A stretch of 64,000 nt of DNA from CAUZIZ01 sp965218775 (GTDB lineage Bacteria; Acidobacteriota; UBA6911; RPQK01; JAJDTT01). This document shows positions 9,014-16,557 of this stretch, piece after piece; within the stretch, counting starts at the first letter, position 1; each line of letters begins with the position of its first letter. The translations under genes and the position numbers were made by a program. The notes beneath the pieces were generated by a model that saw nothing but the letters and a program-made list of their open reading frames with translations, did no database searches and was not told the DNA's origin. The DNA is taken from the NCBI GenBank assembly GCA_965218775.1, contig CBDCLS010000006.1:1674001-1738000 (forward strand), given 5' to 3'.

Positions 9014-9763
9014 ATGAGGAAGATCGATACTACCAGACGCCGAGGTCAGAAATCGGGGCCCAAACTCGGTGTCCTGAAACTCCCATTGCTATTGTTGTCT
9101 TTTTCTTTGCTGACCCCGGATTTGTGCGGACAGTTCACCAGGTCGATTACTGGCTTTAGAGCCCCAAAGTTGGATCCCTCGATTGACCAGGTGGACTTGA
9201 GCCCGCTTTGCGACTTAGCCCAACAGCGGAGCACCGAGGTTCCAGAGGCAGAGCTTAGAACTCTGGTCTGGTCCAACTTCCGATTCCTGTTCTACAACAA
9301 GTTGAATCGGAACAACTTCCTTGTGGATCCCGGACCGAATCTTGTCGTAAAGAAAATTGTTGGTGTGTTGAACCTGAATGAGAGGCTGGGACTCTTAATA
9401 AAGGAGGCCCGGAGGAGTTCCGACCGGGAAGCTTCCTGGAGGAAAAAGGCACAGTTGGTCGGCGAAATTGACCGATCGGCTCGAAAGCTGCGCAGTGCCT
9501 TTTCTCAGTACTTTGTCGATGAAGGAACTACTACTTTTCGGATCAGGGTGGCCAAGACAAGCGTAAAGCCGGTCCAGTTTAGGTACTGTTTGTCTCAGTT
9601 GAATCACGTCAACATGTCTTTGACACGAGAATTGGATCGTTATTTCTTCAATCCCGCCCCCGGTCTGGTGAGGCTGTCAGAATACCAAAACAGCTCCATC
9701 GCCGTTCTCTGTGAATCGCTGGTAAAACTGTCCGTTTTTACCAAAGAGGTGCTACGGAACTAG
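9014..9763 (+). CDS. Exported protein of unknown function
   Basis: A 249-aa protein; I do not recognise the family. The N-terminus (MRKIDTTRRRGQKSG followed by LKLPLLLLSFSLLTPDLCGQ) looks like a long basic signal peptide with cleavage after about residue 40. The body is charged and probably helical and shows no cysteine cluster or catalytic motif. I chose ATG 9014 because GGAGGGG precedes it at good spacing; in-frame GTG 8990 and ATG 8999 are less well placed. A short CCCGG/CCGGG hairpin follows the stop. Confidence 0.7.
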   Translation: MRKIDTTRRRGQKSGPKLGVLKLPLLLLSFSLLTPDLCGQFTRSITGFRAPKLDPSIDQVDLSPLCDLAQQRSTEVPEAELRTLVWSNFRFLFYNKLNRNNFLVDPGPNLVVKKIVGVLNLNERLGLLIKEARRSSDREASWRKKAQLVGEIDRSARKLRSAFSQYFVDEGTTTFRIRVAKTSVKPVQFRYCLSQLNHVNMSLTRELDRYFFNPAPGLVRLSEYQNSSIAVLCESLVKLSVFTKEVLRN

Positions 9764-9779
9764 CCCGGATCTCACCGGG
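9764..9779 (+). terminator. Short hairpin after the exported protein gene
   Basis: CCCGG (9764-9768) and CCGGG (9775-9779) can form a 5-bp stem with a 6-nt loop, starting one base after the stop codon. There is no T-run, so terminator function is uncertain. Confidence 0.25.
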
Positions 9780-9935
9780 TTCGTGCGCCGCATTCGACAG
9801 TCTGGGACCCGAAGTCGTCGCCTCAGCAGCGTGAGCACTGGATCGCTCCACAAAGTGCTTAGGAGGCGGGTTGTGGTCAAGAGTACCCCGATAGCGATTT
9901 CGTTGGGTGCTCAAGAAAGAGGAGGAGGACAATGA

Positions 9936-11714
9936 ATGAAGTGCTTTAGAGTACTCGTACTGCTGCTGCTCTTCTCCTCTGAGGCAATCCTTGCCAACGA
10001 CGACTACAGGCTGCAAGAGCACCTGCGTTATCTCTCCTCTGATGAGCTGATGGGGCGGGGGAATAATCGCCCCGAGATCGATGTGGCCGCCAAGTATCTG
10101 GCAGAAGAGTTCCGGCGCTACGGGCTCACACCCGTCGGCGATGACGGAAGCTATTTTCAGCATTTCTCAGTCAAGATGGGCGAGAAGAAAGGCCTGAAGA
10201 ATTCCCTCACGGCCAAGCAGAACGACACCACTCTCGAGCTACAGCAAGATAGAGATTATCAGCTTCTGACGTTCGGGCCTCAGGACTGGATCCGTGGTCC
10301 GCTGGCATTCGCCGGTTTTGGCATCACCGCTCCGGAGCTCAACTATGATGACTATGCAAGCCTCGACGTACGGGGAAAGATCGTCCTGGTGTTCGAGCAT
10401 GAGCCTCAGGAGAATTCCCTCAATAGCCCTTTTCGCGGACAGGAACTGACTCACTATGGGACCGTTACCTACAAGGTCATGAACGCCAAGCAGAGAGGGG
10501 CCCTGGGGGTGATTCTCCTGCCCGACAGGTTCAATCACGCTAGACCCGAAGCCTCCCCTCGGGCATCGCCGGAAACGGTGGCCAACATGGGTATTCCGAC
10601 GGTTAGACTCCTGGCCCGCTGGGGACGACGGCTGCTCGAAATGAGTGGGCGGGACCTCGGGGAAATCAATCTCTGGCTTCATGCTCACCTTACGCCCTAC
10701 TCCTTTGAGTTCGACGATGTCTCAGTTGAGCTGGGAGCGGATGTCGTCGAGATTCGGCGCAAACTGAAAAACGTTCTTGGATTTGTCCGTGGGCAAACGG
10801 ATGAGGTGATTATCGTCGGAGCTCACTACGACCATCTGGGACTGGGGGACAACGCATCTCTTGCCTCGGATAAGATTGGAGAGGTTCACAACGGGGCAGA
10901 TGATAATGCTTCGGGGGTTGCCGGCCTGCTTTTGCTGGCCGAAGAGCTCTCACTGATGTCGCCCCGACGGAGCCTCTTGTTCATCGCCTTCGCCGGGGAG
11001 GAGCTTGGCTTGTTAGGGTCGCAGTTCTATACCGAGCATCCGGTGATTCCCCTGGAGAAGACCGTTACGATGGTCAATCTCGATATGATCGGACGTAGCG
11101 ATGGCGATGTCCTCATCGGCGGCATAGGCACCGCATCGGTGTTTTCCCCGATCTTGGATGATATCGAATCCGACTATCCGCTGCGGTTCAAGTATTCACA
11201 GACTCCCCGCGGGTCCAGCGATCACCTTTCGTTTGCCGCAAAGAAAGTTCCCGTGCTCTTCTTCTTCTCAGGCCTACATCGCGACTACCACAAGCCCACG
11301 GACGATTGGGAGAAAATCAACCTGGTTCGCACCCGCCAGATCATCGGAGTGGTCCGGAAGCTGATTCTGGGCGTGGACCAGTTGGATCAGCCGCCTCAGT
11401 ACGTAGATCTCCGCAGCGATCGGGTAGGCAGCCGGCAGCATCCCCAGTTCGGCTTTGTTCCGGATATGAGCTGGGTTCTGGGAGGTGTCCGATTAGGACA
11501 GGTTCTCGAGGACACGCCTGCCGAGCAGGCGGGACTCATGGACGGCGACGTGTTGGTTCGATTCGACGGAACTGAAGTCAACAATCTACGTGCCTTTCGA
11601 TCCCTTCTGGGAGAAAAGAATCCCGGCGACCGGGTTGAGGTAGAGGTGGTCCGCCAGGGAAGCATGGTGAGCTTGACTGTCCAGCTGAAACCCTCAGGGT
11701 TCGCACAAGAATAG
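9936..11714 (+). CDS. Exported M28-family metallopeptidase with PA and PDZ domains
   Basis: A 592-aa protein, probably a zinc aminopeptidase acting outside the cytoplasm. It has a signal peptide (VLVLLLLFSSEAILA). A PA-type insert lies around residues 110-220, and the M28 core carries the metal ligands GAHYDHLG, HNGADDNASG, AGEELGLLGS, LDMIGRSDG and LHRDYHKPTDD. A C-terminal PDZ domain (about 500-585; VLEDTPAEQAGLMDGDVLV) probably binds substrate or partners. ATG 9936 follows GGAGGAGGA. No neighbour indicates a specific substrate. Confidence 0.9.
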   Translation: MKCFRVLVLLLLFSSEAILANDDYRLQEHLRYLSSDELMGRGNNRPEIDVAAKYLAEEFRRYGLTPVGDDGSYFQHFSVKMGEKKGLKNSLTAKQNDTTLELQQDRDYQLLTFGPQDWIRGPLAFAGFGITAPELNYDDYASLDVRGKIVLVFEHEPQENSLNSPFRGQELTHYGTVTYKVMNAKQRGALGVILLPDRFNHARPEASPRASPETVANMGIPTVRLLARWGRRLLEMSGRDLGEINLWLHAHLTPYSFEFDDVSVELGADVVEIRRKLKNVLGFVRGQTDEVIIVGAHYDHLGLGDNASLASDKIGEVHNGADDNASGVAGLLLLAEELSLMSPRRSLLFIAFAGEELGLLGSQFYTEHPVIPLEKTVTMVNLDMIGRSDGDVLIGGIGTASVFSPILDDIESDYPLRFKYSQTPRGSSDHLSFAAKKVPVLFFFSGLHRDYHKPTDDWEKINLVRTRQIIGVVRKLILGVDQLDQPPQYVDLRSDRVGSRQHPQFGFVPDMSWVLGGVRLGQVLEDTPAEQAGLMDGDVLVRFDGTEVNNLRAFRSLLGEKNPGDRVEVEVVRQGSMVSLTVQLKPSGFAQE

Positions 11715-11805
11715 GTTCGCAGAGCCGTTGCACAGCGCCGCGCCAGATTGCTCGCGAACGATTGAGGGAAACCGTACAGAGGATTTCGAGATTGAGGAGT
11801 GGGGG

Positions 11806-11848
11806 TGGAGATGAGATGCCAGAGTGTGAACTTGTTTCTGCGCGAACC
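11806..11848 (-). repeat. Solo end of repeat family C
   Basis: GATGAGATGCCAGAGTGTGA followed by ACTTGTTTCTGCGCGAACC matches one end of the family-C element (reverse complement of 25141-25190) and the fragment at 51609-51651. A family-A MITE is inserted at its outer edge. Confidence 0.6.
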
Positions 11849-11852
11849 TTAA

Positions 11853-12029
11853 CCCGCATTTCTACTCGCCGGTCTACTACGTCGCCGCAATCATCCGCCC
11901 TGGCTGTGTTTCGCTCGGTCGGCCTCCTCGACGTACTGTACAAGTACGACTGCGGAGGCCTCGGTCGCAAGCCTTGCCAGGACGGCCCTTGCGACGCCTC
12001 GCTATACGACAGGCGATGAGAAATGCGGG
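11853..12029 (+). mobile_element. MITE family A, copy 1 (177 bp, TTAA target duplication)
   Basis: The element has inverted ends CCCGCATTTCT/AGAAATGCGGG and is flanked by TTAA at 11849-11852 and 12030-12033. The interior contains a hairpin around GTACTGTACAAGTAC within a GGCCTCC...GGAGGCC pair. A near-identical inverted copy is at 23588-23762. The ends differ by one base from those of the IS1380-type element at 36021-37709. The right TTAA overlaps the TAA stop of the minus-strand gene at 12030. Confidence 0.88.
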
Positions 12030-12557
12030 TTAAATGAAGATTTCTTCGTCGGGGGTTGCGTCTCGCGATCTGACGCGGTCTGATGTGGAGAGTAGGCGTG
12101 TCAACGTTGCCAGAACAGCCCTCATCACTGCGGATACCTCCAGGGCTGGCTCCAGGATGGCTCGATGGACCCGAAAGGTCTGGCGCGAAAGCTGGCTTAG
12201 GACTCTGTCCACTTGTCTGGATACCGGAGCTAGATTGTCCCGCAGGACAGCTAGTGCCTGCTGTGTAGTGCCGTCCGCCTGCTGTATCGCGGAACCTATC
12301 CGCCCAAGCTCGAGCGACAACCTCTCCTGGGCCACCGCTAAACCCCTTGACGCACTCTGAATCTGGGTCAGGATTCCCGAAGTCAGCCTCAAGGTGTGTT
12401 CTACTCGTCGTACGACCAGAGGCACTTGCTGTCTCAGTTTTTTCAGGTTGCTTGAAAACATGAGGCTGAAGATGAGATAGACGATCGCCTGAAAAATGAC
12501 GAGGCCCGCCATTGCAATGACGCAGATGGCCACCAGTTCCGGATTCTGTCCACTCAT
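12030..12557 (-). CDS. Membrane-anchored coiled-coil protein of unknown function (DUF948-like)
   Basis: A 175-aa protein. One N-terminal transmembrane helix (about residues 8-33: VAICVIAMAGLVIFQAIVYL) is followed by a long helical region rich in heptad-spaced hydrophobics. The arrangement resembles DUF948-type proteins, but I cannot confirm the family. The stop codon TAA (12030-12032) lies inside the TTAA target duplication of MITE copy A1, so the original C-terminus may have been longer. A 42-aa membrane ORF lies 73 bp upstream on the same strand. Confidence 0.75.
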   Translation of the reverse strand: MSGQNPELVAICVIAMAGLVIFQAIVYLIFSLMFSSNLKKLRQQVPLVVRRVEHTLRLTSGILTQIQSASRGLAVAQERLSLELGRIGSAIQQADGTTQQALAVLRDNLAPVSRQVDRVLSQLSRQTFRVHRAILEPALEVSAVMRAVLATLTRLLSTSDRVRSRDATPDEEIFI

Positions 12558-12630
12558 CGAAAATGCCTCCAGGTGCCTCGGCCGGACAATTTTACCTTAG
12601 TCAAATAGTACTAGTATTTCGTGACACCGC

Positions 12631-12759
12631 TCAGACGGCCGAGCGCCCGGACCGCTCGAACCAACGCAGACGGATCAGTCGAAATAGGATGTAGACCGAA
12701 AGAAAGACGTAGAATCCAGCGATCGACAACAAGACAGCTAAGACCGGCCAACTACTCAT
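12631..12759 (-). CDS. Small single-pass membrane protein (42 aa)
   Basis: The minus-strand ORF reads MSSWPVLAVLLSIAGFYVFL and then SVYILFRLIRLRWFERSGRS. It is one transmembrane helix followed by a basic tail, a plausible small membrane protein. AGAGGA lies just upstream of the ATG at 12757-12759. It sits in front of the coiled-coil membrane protein gene and may share its transcript. Support is only composition, start site and context. Confidence 0.5.
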   Translation of the reverse strand: MSSWPVLAVLLSIAGFYVFLSVYILFRLIRLRWFERSGRSAV

Positions 12760-13078
12760 GATTCCTCTCGACTATTCTCCTCCCCCTTACCCTCGCCTCT
12801 GTTCTGTATAACGGAATAGATGCATATCAGGGGCCAAAGTCGGCAAACAAAGTGGGAGGAATCAGGAATCCTGGGCTATAGTGGACTGTAACACCTGAAT
12901 CGCTAGTGCCTGAGAGCGGCCCTCGTCAGATGAGGCACCGGCCCATGGTACCATTGAAATAGCTCGGTGGCGGGTGGTCTCGCGGTGTGAGGTCGTCACA
13001 GGCTCGCTACATACGTTGCAGTATTTACGTTCCAGTGTACTTAGCAATGATCGCGGTTTCTGACAGGTAGAGCTTCTG
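12760..13078 (+). other. Intergenic region, no gene seen
   Basis: There are 319 bp between divergent genes. I find no convincing ORF, repeat copy or RNA. It probably holds promoters for both sides, but no consensus pair stands out. Confidence 0.5.
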
Positions 13079-13609
13079 ATGAGACCTGCTTCTCGAGTGC
13101 CAGAACACCATCCTTTGAGAAGGCTCTTCTTGGGCCTCACTGACCGAGCCCTCACCCACACCTCTCTGAGAGATAAAGACATCCTCAAGTATCTTAGCGA
13201 TCTGCTCATGTCCTTCATGTATGTGGAGAATCTCTACAAGCTCAAGGACGATAACGGGAAACGTCTCAAGTACCTCGGGGATATGCTGGAGCATGCATCC
13301 CAGCAGGGTTCGGTGGTAGAGAGAAAGGGTTCCTACCAACAGATCGGAGACTATAGTCTATTCGTTCTGGGCATGTTCCCGGAGAGCCTTGGTCAGGGAA
13401 GAGTAACCCTTCCACCTTCCTACTACGCAGAAACTGGCCGACATAGCTATAGAGTCGCCAGTGAGTTGGAGTCAGACCTGAAGACGACCGTTGTCTTCAA
13501 GAAACTCGCAGGAAGGTTCGAGCGTTGCGCCTTGTCCTTGAACTGGGTAAAAGAGTACACCGCCGATCCCTTTTATCAGTACATGCTGCGGCAATTCGGC
13601 ATTACCTAA
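13079..13609 (+). CDS. Conserved-looking hypothetical cytoplasmic protein
   Basis: A 176-aa protein without signal peptide or membrane segments. It is rich in aromatic and charged residues, with a helical segment DILKYLSDLLMSFMYVENLY near residues 35-54. I do not recognise a family; composition and start (ATG 13079) are consistent with a real gene. Heptamer repeats begin about 10 bp after its TAA stop. Confidence 0.6.
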   Translation: MRPASRVPEHHPLRRLFLGLTDRALTHTSLRDKDILKYLSDLLMSFMYVENLYKLKDDNGKRLKYLGDMLEHASQQGSVVERKGSYQQIGDYSLFVLGMFPESLGQGRVTLPPSYYAETGRHSYRVASELESDLKTTVVFKKLAGRFERCALSLNWVKEYTADPFYQYMLRQFGIT

Positions 13610-13619
13610 GCTGCAACTT

Positions 13620-13860
13620 GAATAGTGAGCAGTGATGAAGTGAGCAGTGAGCAGTACCGGAAACAGCCGCTGCCAACAGTGTCACGAACGGGTGGGCTGG
13701 CAGTATTGCGAAGCCAAGTCCGGCAGAGCCGCGAACGACTTGAATTTTCGTCGATATGAGCCCCACTGCCGAGGAGAGAGCTGGACAACAGCAAAATCTT
13801 CCTCTGTCCTCGACCTGAAGTTTGCACCCAAGTGATCCAGCGTGGCCGGTGGCGGAACTG
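13620..13860 (+). repeat. Composite repeat: GTGAGCA heptamers plus module G, copy 1
   Basis: The heptamer run AGTGAGCAGTGAGCAG (about 13641-13655) is followed by module G, with AGAGCCGCGAACGACTTGA and GGACAACAGCAAAATCTTCC. Module G recurs at about 50150-50330 (plus) and 46855-47075 (minus). The repeat covers the in-frame GTG at 13832, which is why I start queG downstream. Confidence 0.75.
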
Positions 13861-13906
13861 GCTTTCGAATCCCCACGTCCCAGATCGGGATGGTGACCTC
13901 CGAGCC

Positions 13907-15094
13907 ATGCGAAATGATTTCACTGTGAGTTCTTCCACCGCAGATCTGACCCGAAAGATCAAGGCAAAGGCGAGCGAACTGGGCTTCGGTGCCGTGGGTG
14001 TTGCTCCCGCAACGGTGATTCCCCAGGACCGACTCCTGAGCTGGCTGAAAAGCGGGTTCCACGGCAAGATGGACTACATGGCCCGCCAGGCCGAAAAGCG
14101 CTTGGATCCCGACAAAGTACTGCCGGGAGTCCGATCCGTTCTTTGCGTCTTGCTGGACTACTACCATGCCTACGACCTTCCCTACGATCAGGCAGACATT
14201 GGCGTCATTTCGCGTTACGCCTCCGGAGAGGAATACCACCAGCTCATCCAGGAAAAACTGCAACAACTGCTGTCCGGCATCCGCTCTCTTTCGCCCCAGG
14301 TACAAGCCAAACTCTACGTGGACACGGGGCCGGTCATGGACAAATACTGGGCCGCTCAGGCAGGGCTGGGTTGGCTGGGCAAACACACCAATCTGCTGGA
14401 CCGGGATCGTGGCTCCTGGTTCTTCCTGGGTGAGATCCTGTTGGATGTCGAGTTGGAGTACGACCGGCCCAGCTTGGATTTTTGTGGCTCCTGCACCCGC
14501 TGCATCGATGCCTGTCCCACCGACGCCATCGTCGACCCCTATTTGTTGGACTCCCGGCGCTGTATCTCTTATCTAACGATCGAGCTACGCGACGATATCC
14601 CGAACGAGTTCCGGGGGCCGATGGGGAACCTGGTCTTCGGATGCGATATCTGCCAGGACGTTTGCCCTTGGAACCGGTCTGCTCCCGATTCCTCGGTTGC
14701 AGAATTCAAACCGCGTGAGCTGAATCGACGGCCTGAATTGAAGCGACTCGCCCAGATCACCCCAGAGCAGTTTCCTCAGAGGTTTAGGAACAGCCCCATC
14801 AAACGGGCCAAGTGGAGAGGGTTGATGCGCAACGTCGCCGTCGCGATGGGCAACAGCAGGGATCCCAACCTGGTTCCGGAACTCCGCAACCTTCTCGATT
14901 CGGAGGAGGCCATGGTTCGACGTCACGCAGCCTGGGCGCTGGCACAAATCGCGACCTCTGAGGCGCTCGAGAGCATTCGAAGGCGCCTGGACCGGGAAGA
15001 CGACCCACCGACTCGCACGACTCTCGAGAGGCTACTGGCCCCAGTCGCTCTCGACGGGGCGAACCCTAAGGGCTCAGCGAACGATGAGCAGTGA
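13907..15094 (+). CDS. queG: Epoxyqueuosine reductase QueG
   Basis: A 395-aa cobalamin-dependent iron-sulfur enzyme that performs the last step of queuosine formation in tRNA. The two 4Fe-4S motifs are CGSCTRCIDACPTDAI and CDICQDVCPWN. The N-terminal cobalamin region contains LDYYHAYDLPYD. C-terminal HEAT-like repeats (RRHAAWALAQIAT) follow, as in the longer family members. The start at 13907 is preferred to GTG 13832, which lies in repeat DNA. The last codons, ending DEQ-stop, read into a GAGCAGTGA repeat motif. Confidence 0.94.
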   Translation: MRNDFTVSSSTADLTRKIKAKASELGFGAVGVAPATVIPQDRLLSWLKSGFHGKMDYMARQAEKRLDPDKVLPGVRSVLCVLLDYYHAYDLPYDQADIGVISRYASGEEYHQLIQEKLQQLLSGIRSLSPQVQAKLYVDTGPVMDKYWAAQAGLGWLGKHTNLLDRDRGSWFFLGEILLDVELEYDRPSLDFCGSCTRCIDACPTDAIVDPYLLDSRRCISYLTIELRDDIPNEFRGPMGNLVFGCDICQDVCPWNRSAPDSSVAEFKPRELNRRPELKRLAQITPEQFPQRFRNSPIKRAKWRGLMRNVAVAMGNSRDPNLVPELRNLLDSEEAMVRRHAAWALAQIATSEALESIRRRLDREDDPPTRTTLERLLAPVALDGANPKGSANDEQ

Positions 15095-15140
15095 TCGGTG
15101 ATCGGTTCGCGGTTTTATCTTACGGAGGGCGGGCATCCAG

Positions 15141-15629
15141 CTAGTTCACCCGCTGGTTCGCGGCCTCGGCTTTTGCTGCTTTGGCCCGGGCAAACTTCTG
15201 ACTGAGTTCCTCGAGTCTCTCCTTATTCTCTTCCTGTGTTTTCTCGTTGATGACCTGCCCGATGAATTCTACGTGCAGAGTCCATGCCTGCTCGATTTGC
15301 AGGGTCTCTGGATTTCGATACCAGCACTCTTCCCAAAGGCGCTTGTTGTTCAGGGTCAAGGTGACCAGCTGCCCCGGTTGGTACTCCTTGCGAGTTGGGA
15401 GCACATCGAGCTCCATTAGTTCGTCGTCGGGATCCAGGGCCTCGAGAATCGCAATACACGCGTCGGTGACCTCATTCTCGCAAGCGGGATCGTCGTAGAA
15501 GGGAAGATCCGAGTAGAGGACACGGTAGGGGATAAAGGGCAGCTCATCGGTTTCTTCCGGTTTGGGGTCAAAGTTCTCAGCAGGAGGGGCTGCCGACTTA
15601 CTCTTGAACATCTTTTTCAATTTTCCCAT
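15141..15629 (-). CDS. Hypothetical cytoplasmic protein, charged and helical at the C-terminus
   Basis: A 162-aa protein beginning MGKLKKMFKSKSAAPPAENF, with an acidic middle (ILEALDPDDELMELDVLP) and a charged C-terminal helix (EENKERLEELSQKFARAKAA). I know of no family assignment. Start 15629 is chosen over the longer frame because AAAGGAG lies just upstream. It is convergent with queG. Confidence 0.7.
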   Translation of the reverse strand: MGKLKKMFKSKSAAPPAENFDPKPEETDELPFIPYRVLYSDLPFYDDPACENEVTDACIAILEALDPDDELMELDVLPTRKEYQPGQLVTLTLNNKRLWEECWYRNPETLQIEQAWTLHVEFIGQVINEKTQEENKERLEELSQKFARAKAAKAEAANQRVN

Positions 15630-15944
15630 CGGACTAACTCCTTTCGTCGACCCTTTGGCACCACTGGGAGCCAGTGTCGAAGAAAAATCATACCAGGTTA
15701 CAAGGGCCGTTTGTAACTGCATCTTTGAGGTGGGCGGAGAGGTATCTCCATCCTCGGAATCGGGTCGGTTTTGTCGCTGAAAAAGGAGCCAAAACAGTCC
15801 TGCCGGATGAGGCAGGTTTCCTCGGCCTCTTCGGCTTGACCTGGGTCCGAAAAACATGCTAGAAAGTACCGTTTCCAAGGTGAGGGGAAATAGGGGTAAA
15901 GGTCTCGATGGATCAAGCTCAAAATAGGATTCAAGGATAGTGGA
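15630..15944 (+). other. Intergenic region upstream of the atp operon
   Basis: There are 315 bp between the divergent 162-aa gene and atpH. A short CTGCC/GGCAG hairpin is near 15811-15826. No gene and no convincing consensus promoter is visible, although the atp promoter must lie here. Confidence 0.4.
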
Positions 15945-16484
15945 ATGACATCCGCCGCGGCTCGAAAATACGCCCAGGCTCTATTGGAGGTAGCGGTCCC
16001 CGAGAAGCTGGAGGATCAGGTTCTGGAAGACCTTGGTTCCTTCGGAGAGCTGTTGGGTCGTTCCTCCGAACTCACCGAGACTCTCGCGAGTCCCGCGATT
16101 CCGATTGCGGTCAAGAGAGAGATCCTGAGGCAGTTCGGTAGCAAGCTGTCTCTAACTCCGATCGTGACCAACTTTATCCTAGTTCTCCTCCAGAATGCTC
16201 GACTCCCGCAGTTCGGCGAATGTCTCGAAGCCTATCAGGAAGCTTTGGACGGGAGTCACGGTGTTTTGAGAGCCGATGTGTTTACATCACGGGGACTGGA
16301 TGACGGTGTCCGGCAGCGTCTCGAGGGGGAGGTTTCCTCGATGACCGGAAAACAGGTGAAGCTGCAATACCATGAAGATGAGTCCCTGATTGGGGGTTTG
16401 AGAATCGAAGTTGGATCGAAAGTCTTCGATGCTTCGGTCCGAACTCAATTGGATGACATCCACCGACGTCTTATGGGCTCGTAA
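15945..16484 (+). CDS. atpH: ATP synthase F1 subunit delta
   Basis: A 179-aa stator subunit (OSCP family) linking F1 to the peripheral stalk. The N-terminal helical domain contains ARKYAQALLEVAV. The C-terminal part contains the typical DESLIGGLRIEVGSKVFDASVRTQLD. It is the first gene of an F1 cluster; no atpB, atpE or atpF precedes it. The TAA stop abuts a family-C repeat remnant. Confidence 0.93.
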   Translation: MTSAAARKYAQALLEVAVPEKLEDQVLEDLGSFGELLGRSSELTETLASPAIPIAVKREILRQFGSKLSLTPIVTNFILVLLQNARLPQFGECLEAYQEALDGSHGVLRADVFTSRGLDDGVRQRLEGEVSSMTGKQVKLQYHEDESLIGGLRIEVGSKVFDASVRTQLDDIHRRLMGS

Positions 16485-16530
16485 AGGTTCGCGCAGAAAT
16501 AGCTTCGCGCGAGCCCTACGCGAGCCCTAA
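16485..16530 (+). repeat. Deletion remnant of repeat family C in the atpH-atpA gap
   Basis: Right after the atpH TAA comes AGGTTCGCGCAGAAATAGCT, matching one family-C end, then GCGCGAGCCCTA and CGCGAGCCCTAA, matching the other end. This looks like the two ends left after the interior was lost. Confidence 0.5.
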
Positions 16531-16557
16531 AGTAGTGCTAGAGGGGATACCAAGGGA

